Positions 7,817 to 10,522 of a stretch of DNA of 10,522 nt are shown in pieces. Location of the stretch: the NCBI GenBank assembly GCA_017458805.1, contig JAFTAC010000664.1:1-10522 (forward strand), given 5' to 3'. The first letter of the stretch is position 1. The number at the start of each line of letters is the position of its first letter. This stretch comes from Victivallales bacterium (GTDB lineage Bacteria; Verrucomicrobiota; Lentisphaeria; Oligosphaerales; Oligosphaeraceae). A model generated the notes under the pieces. That model did no database searches. It saw only the letters and a program-made list of their open reading frames with translations, and had not been told where the DNA came from. Both the position numbers and the translations under genes were made by a program.

Positions 7817-8824
7817 ATGACCACCCAAGACCTTGCCTTTGAGATACTTTCCAATCGCGCTGGCGTAGCGGAGCCAACCGCACCAACGCTTGCCGATGTC
7901 ACCTCTGCCGCCGAGATTCTGGAAAGCACAACATGCACTGAACCGACTGCGGAACGTTTCCACGCCCTCAACGTCATCAAGGCGGCACAGGACCGCATCA
8001 CCCCAGAATGCTATGTGGATTTCTGCGACGCGGAAATGACCCTCATGCCTGGCGAACTGGACGACATCTACTTCAACTTTCCCGCGCTGTACTGGTACGA
8101 CCGAGCCTTCGAAAAAGTGCTGGAAGAGGTGCAGCAGGAAAGCGTCCCCGCTGGCGGAACAGTCCTGTGGCACATCTACAACATGGGCTATGTGGTCAAG
8201 ACCGCAAAGCACTGCTTTGCCATTGACCTGCATCACCGCCGCTCGGAGGAAATGCTTCCCGTCCTCGACTTCATCGCCATCACCCACAACCACGACGACC
8301 ACTATACAAATCGTATTGCGCAGGGGATGAACCGCGCCCACAAACCCGTCATCACCAATTTCTACCCCAACGACGGCTACAACGTGCCCTATCCTGACAA
8401 CGGCTACTTCAAGGGACCAGAACACACACTCCACCTCGGAGACATCACCGTCACCACCTACGAGGCCGACCACAACGTCAAGCTCCACAACTTCGTGCAA
8501 CCTGTCGAAATCACCTGCGGCACCGAGGAGAACGCATGCGTCATTCTCTCCAGCGGGGACACCTGCGATGCGAAGCAGCTCAAGCACCGCTCGCCTAAAA
8601 TCGACTTCCACATCGTCCACCCATACGTGGGCCTCAAGGTCGATGAGGCGGCAAATCTCTTGAATCCACACTGCACATTAGTCAGCCATCTTGAGGAATA
8701 CCACCACTCCATCGACAAATGGAGATGGACCTGGCGACAGGGCTACGAGGCAGCCCAACGCATCTGGCAAACAGGCCACAACGCCATCGTGCCCGTCTGC
8801 GGCGACAAAATCATATTCAAATAA
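7817..8824 (+). CDS. metallo-beta-lactamase-fold hydrolase with extra N-terminal segment (335 aa)
   Basis: Cytoplasmic MBL-fold metal-dependent hydrolase; the substrate is unknown. The metal-binding set is complete: H157-x-H159-x-D161-H162 (THNHDDH), H219 in EADHN, D248 in SSGDT and H291 in VSHLEE. The MBL domain starts near residue 113 (GGTVLWHIYNMGYVV). The preceding 110 or so residues form an unrecognised, probably helical and acidic segment with several aromatics at 85-94. ATG 7817 has no clear Shine-Dalgarno sequence before it, and no better in-frame start was seen. It lies 47 nt after the LamG-like gene and 19 nt before the class II aldolase gene. The fold is shared with UlaG, the L-ascorbate-6-phosphate lactonase. 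Beside an aldolase-family gene, a lactonase or phosphoester hydrolase role is plausible, but this is inference. Confidence 0.8.
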   Translation: MTTQDLAFEILSNRAGVAEPTAPTLADVTSAAEILESTTCTEPTAERFHALNVIKAAQDRITPECYVDFCDAEMTLMPGELDDIYFNFPALYWYDRAFEKVLEEVQQESVPAGGTVLWHIYNMGYVVKTAKHCFAIDLHHRRSEEMLPVLDFIAITHNHDDHYTNRIAQGMNRAHKPVITNFYPNDGYNVPYPDNGYFKGPEHTLHLGDITVTTYEADHNVKLHNFVQPVEITCGTEENACVILSSGDTCDAKQLKHRSPKIDFHIVHPYVGLKVDEAANLLNPHCTLVSHLEEYHHSIDKWRWTWRQGYEAAQRIWQTGHNAIVPVCGDKIIFK

Positions 8825-8843
8825 AGGATTGTGCAATAGATTT

Positions 8844-9476
8844 ATGTACGAGAAAGAACGTGAAGAGGTCGCCTATTTTATGAGGCGGCTGTATAGGCAA
8901 GGCCTGACAACCACCAGCGGCGGCAACGTTTCCTGCCTTACCTCCGACGGCAACATGGCTATTTCCGCATCCCAGTTGGACAAAGGCGAGCTTCAGCCAG
9001 AGGGCGTTGGCATAGTCTCGCTCTACGATGGACACTCACTGACGCCAGAATTGAAGCTCAGCATCGAGACAGGTCTCCATCTGGCAATCTACAGGGCGCG
9101 ATCAGATGTGAAGGCCATCGTCCACGCACACCCCATAACGGCAACCGCCTTCTGCGCAAGCACACTGCCCATCAACACGCATCTTACAGCGGAGGCATAC
9201 GCCCTGCTGGGCGACCCTGTCTGGATTCCATACGCCCTGATGGGCACGCCTGAACTGGCGGAGAAGGTGGCTCAATGCATGGCTCCACCCGCTCTGTGCG
9301 GCCTGATGGAAAACCACGGGGTCATTACCGTGGCGCCAACCTTGCTCTCCGCCTTCGACAAACTGGAACTTCTCGAAGGCGCCGCACGACAGACTATTCT
9401 GCTGAAACAGATAGGATTCCCCCACGAGCTGACCGCTGAACACCTTGCTGAACTGGACAGGTTTGTGGGAAGATAG
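8844..9476 (+). CDS. class II aldolase, FucA-like (210 aa)
   Basis: Zinc-dependent class II aldolase/adducin-family enzyme, closest in size and layout to L-fuculose-1-phosphate aldolase (about 215 aa), which cleaves a ketose phosphate to DHAP and an aldehyde. Visible features are the SGGNVS loop (25-30), a Glu at E75 in the position of the FucA acid/base, the zinc ligands H94 and H96 (HAHP), and the third His H158 in ENHGV. Glu rather than Asp at 75 points to an aldolase rather than a ribulose-5-phosphate 4-epimerase of the AraD/UlaF type. The stretch that reads TP-S/T-G in many relatives is SASQ here (41-44). ATG 8844 starts at the domain edge; AAGGA (8824-8828) is 15 nt upstream, which is long, and the only alternative nearby, TTG at 8829, abuts it. 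It is the last gene of the + operon and ends 20 nt from the convergent epimerase gene. Confidence 0.85.
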   Translation: MYEKEREEVAYFMRRLYRQGLTTTSGGNVSCLTSDGNMAISASQLDKGELQPEGVGIVSLYDGHSLTPELKLSIETGLHLAIYRARSDVKAIVHAHPITATAFCASTLPINTHLTAEAYALLGDPVWIPYALMGTPELAEKVAQCMAPPALCGLMENHGVITVAPTLLSAFDKLELLEGAARQTILLKQIGFPHELTAEHLAELDRFVGR

Positions 9477-9496
9477 GCTCCATTCAACAATACTGC

Positions 9497-10390
9497 TTAC
9501 ATTTCCGCAAGCTTATCGAAAGCGGCAACGATTCCAGCAAGCGTCTCCTTTCGTGCAACAGGGATGACCTCGCTCTGGATGTTCTTCAGGCGCGGGGCTT
9601 TGCGCAACAGGCTGATGACGTGTTTCCAGTCGATGTTGCCATGCCCAGGGGTCTGGTGCTGGTCGTTGATGGCATTGTTGTCGTGGAGGTGGCAGTTGAC
9701 GATGTGCGGCAGCATCTTTTCGAGTATCTGGTCATCGTGGTGGCGCGGTACACCAACAGCGTCGAAGGCGCGGTTGGCGGCATTGTCCGCATTGTCCTGC
9801 TCCTTGGTGGACATGAGGTTGGCGTGCCCCGAATCATAGCAGAAGCCCAGAGCGTCTGTTGGAAAGCGCTCCTTGATTTTGAGCAGGTTTTCTGGCGTGT
9901 TGTTGGGGAACCAGATGTTCTCGATGCAGGCCACGATGCCCAGCTCTTCGGCCTTCGGAAGCAGTCCTTCGAGGCTCTCGCAGATGTAATCCACGTAGGT
10001 TTCGACAGTTGCGCCTGGCGGGACAGGGATGCCCGCCCCCATGTTGCCCGTGTGGAAGGTGATGGTATCGACACCGAACATCGCGCACACCTCCAGAGCG
10101 TGGATGGCCACCGCAACGAGATACTTCCGATAGGCCTTGTCGGGGCAGCAGAGGTCAAGCCTGGCGCCGAAGGGCGCGTGGGCATCCACAAAATCAAGTC
10201 CAAGCTCGGCGGCATCGCGCTGCATCTCCGCAATAAGCCCTACATTCTCAAAAACCATCTTGATAAGCGTGTCGGATAGCACGATGTGCTTTGCACCAAG
10301 TTCGGCGTAGGTCTGCATGTAGTAGCGACGAGCCAACTGGTTGGTGCAGAACTCGAAATCACAAAGATAGGTCAATGGAACGTGGAACAT
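9497..10390 (-). CDS. sugar phosphate isomerase/epimerase, AP endonuclease 2-like TIM barrel (297 aa)
   Basis: Cytoplasmic metal-dependent TIM-barrel protein of the xylose isomerase-like/AP_endonuc_2 family, which includes sugar isomerases, 3-epimerases and myo-inosose dehydratases. The probable metal and substrate residues appear in family order: H71 (DAHAP), H113 (TFHTG), E157 (CIEN), D186 and H189 (YDSGHAN), H234, H236 and D237 (CHLHDN), a GHGNIDW turn at 249-255 and E274 (QSEV). The length is typical. ATG at 10390 has AGGA 8 nt upstream on the minus strand. The gene converges on the aldolase gene and has its own upstream region, so it is a separate transcription unit, though it probably belongs to the same sugar pathway. 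The specific substrate cannot be assigned. Confidence 0.87.
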   Translation of the reverse strand: MFHVPLTYLCDFEFCTNQLARRYYMQTYAELGAKHIVLSDTLIKMVFENVGLIAEMQRDAAELGLDFVDAHAPFGARLDLCCPDKAYRKYLVAVAIHALEVCAMFGVDTITFHTGNMGAGIPVPPGATVETYVDYICESLEGLLPKAEELGIVACIENIWFPNNTPENLLKIKERFPTDALGFCYDSGHANLMSTKEQDNADNAANRAFDAVGVPRHHDDQILEKMLPHIVNCHLHDNNAINDQHQTPGHGNIDWKHVISLLRKAPRLKNIQSEVIPVARKETLAGIVAAFDKLAEM

Positions 10391-10409
10391 GATGCTTTTC
10401 CTGGTAAGA

Positions 10410-10463
10410 TTGTTGGAAGTGATGACATTCCCTATAATTTACCACACCACACGTAAAAAACAA
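10410..10463. promoter_or_regulatory. intergenic region with overlapping divergent promoter-like elements
   Basis: On the + strand TTGTTG (10410-10415) and a perfect TATAAT (10433-10438) are spaced by 17 nt and point out of the window. On the minus strand TTGTTT (10458-10463) and TAAATT (10436-10441) are spaced by 16 nt and would serve the epimerase gene. The two -10 elements overlap by three bases, so the two directions would compete. The -35 matches are weak. The rest of 10391-10522 is AT-rich near the gene and shows no supported gene; a reading frame from GTG 10468 or ATG 10501 runs off the end without a clear ribosome-binding site. Confidence 0.35.
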
Positions 10464-10522
10464 GGCAGTGACGGCAACGGCTTCGCACCATACGGCGATA
10501 ATGACAGTTACGAGCGAAGAGG

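Noticed and set aside
7802..8671. 289-aa minus-strand reading frame
   Set aside because: It mirrors the MBL-fold gene, is dominated by Val/Asp/Gly strings typical of antisense translation, and has no domain signature.
8691..8843. N-terminal extension of the aldolase from ATG 8691
   Set aside because: It would overlap the MBL gene by 134 bases, and family members begin near the ATG at 8844.
9620..10279. 219-aa + strand reading frame
   Set aside because: It is antisense to the epimerase gene, whose motifs are complete; the composition is a Val/Asp/Gly-rich mirror.
10468..10522. Start of another + strand gene (GTG 10468 or ATG 10501)
   Set aside because: Only 7-18 codons are visible, neither start has a properly spaced ribosome-binding site, and nothing in the peptide is recognisable.

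Overview
The window looks like an accessory carbohydrate-use region of a bacterium, most likely from the Lentisphaerota/Kiritimatiellota side of the PVC group. This is an inference from gene content, not from a marker gene. The content is CBM9-like and F5/8-type modules on one very long secreted enzyme, a GH20-like protein without the usual catalytic pair, a short secreted LamG-type protein, a PF12831-type FAD oxidoreductase and a TIM-barrel sugar epimerase. All eight complete genes are intact. No tRNA, rRNA, insertion sequence or CRISPR array was seen.

Layout. Positions 1-76 are a perfect 9-bp tandem repeat. Next come a 2[4Fe-4S] ferredoxin (102-323) and an FAD-dependent oxidoreductase (372-1796) on the + strand. 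A 7-bp tandem repeat separates them, and it also supplies the ferredoxin's last residues and stop codon. A GH20-like gene runs the other way (3997 down to 1802) and its stop lies 5 nt from that of the oxidoreductase. A roughly 210-bp divergent intergenic region (3998-4207) probably drives the GH20-like gene leftwards and a four-gene + strand operon rightwards: a secreted multidomain glycosidase-like protein (4208-7048), a secreted LamG-like protein (7062-7769), a metallo-beta-lactamase-fold hydrolase (7817-8824) and a class II aldolase (8844-9476). A sugar isomerase/epimerase-type TIM-barrel gene (10390 down to 9497) converges on the operon. The last 132 bases are an intergenic region with promoter-like elements pointing both ways.

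Working model (inference). The two secreted proteins bind and perhaps cut an extracellular glycan. The cytoplasmic GH20-like protein acts on, or senses, imported fragments. The MBL-fold hydrolase, class II aldolase and TIM-barrel isomerase process the released sugar; these three folds are also the three enzyme folds of the E. coli ula (L-ascorbate) pathway. The FAD oxidoreductase with its ferredoxin supplies a redox step. The substrate cannot be read from the sequence.

The least ordinary features are the two CTAG-rich microsatellites around the ferredoxin gene, the loss of the GH20 catalytic Asp-Glu pair, and the co-location of the MBL, aldolase and epimerase folds.
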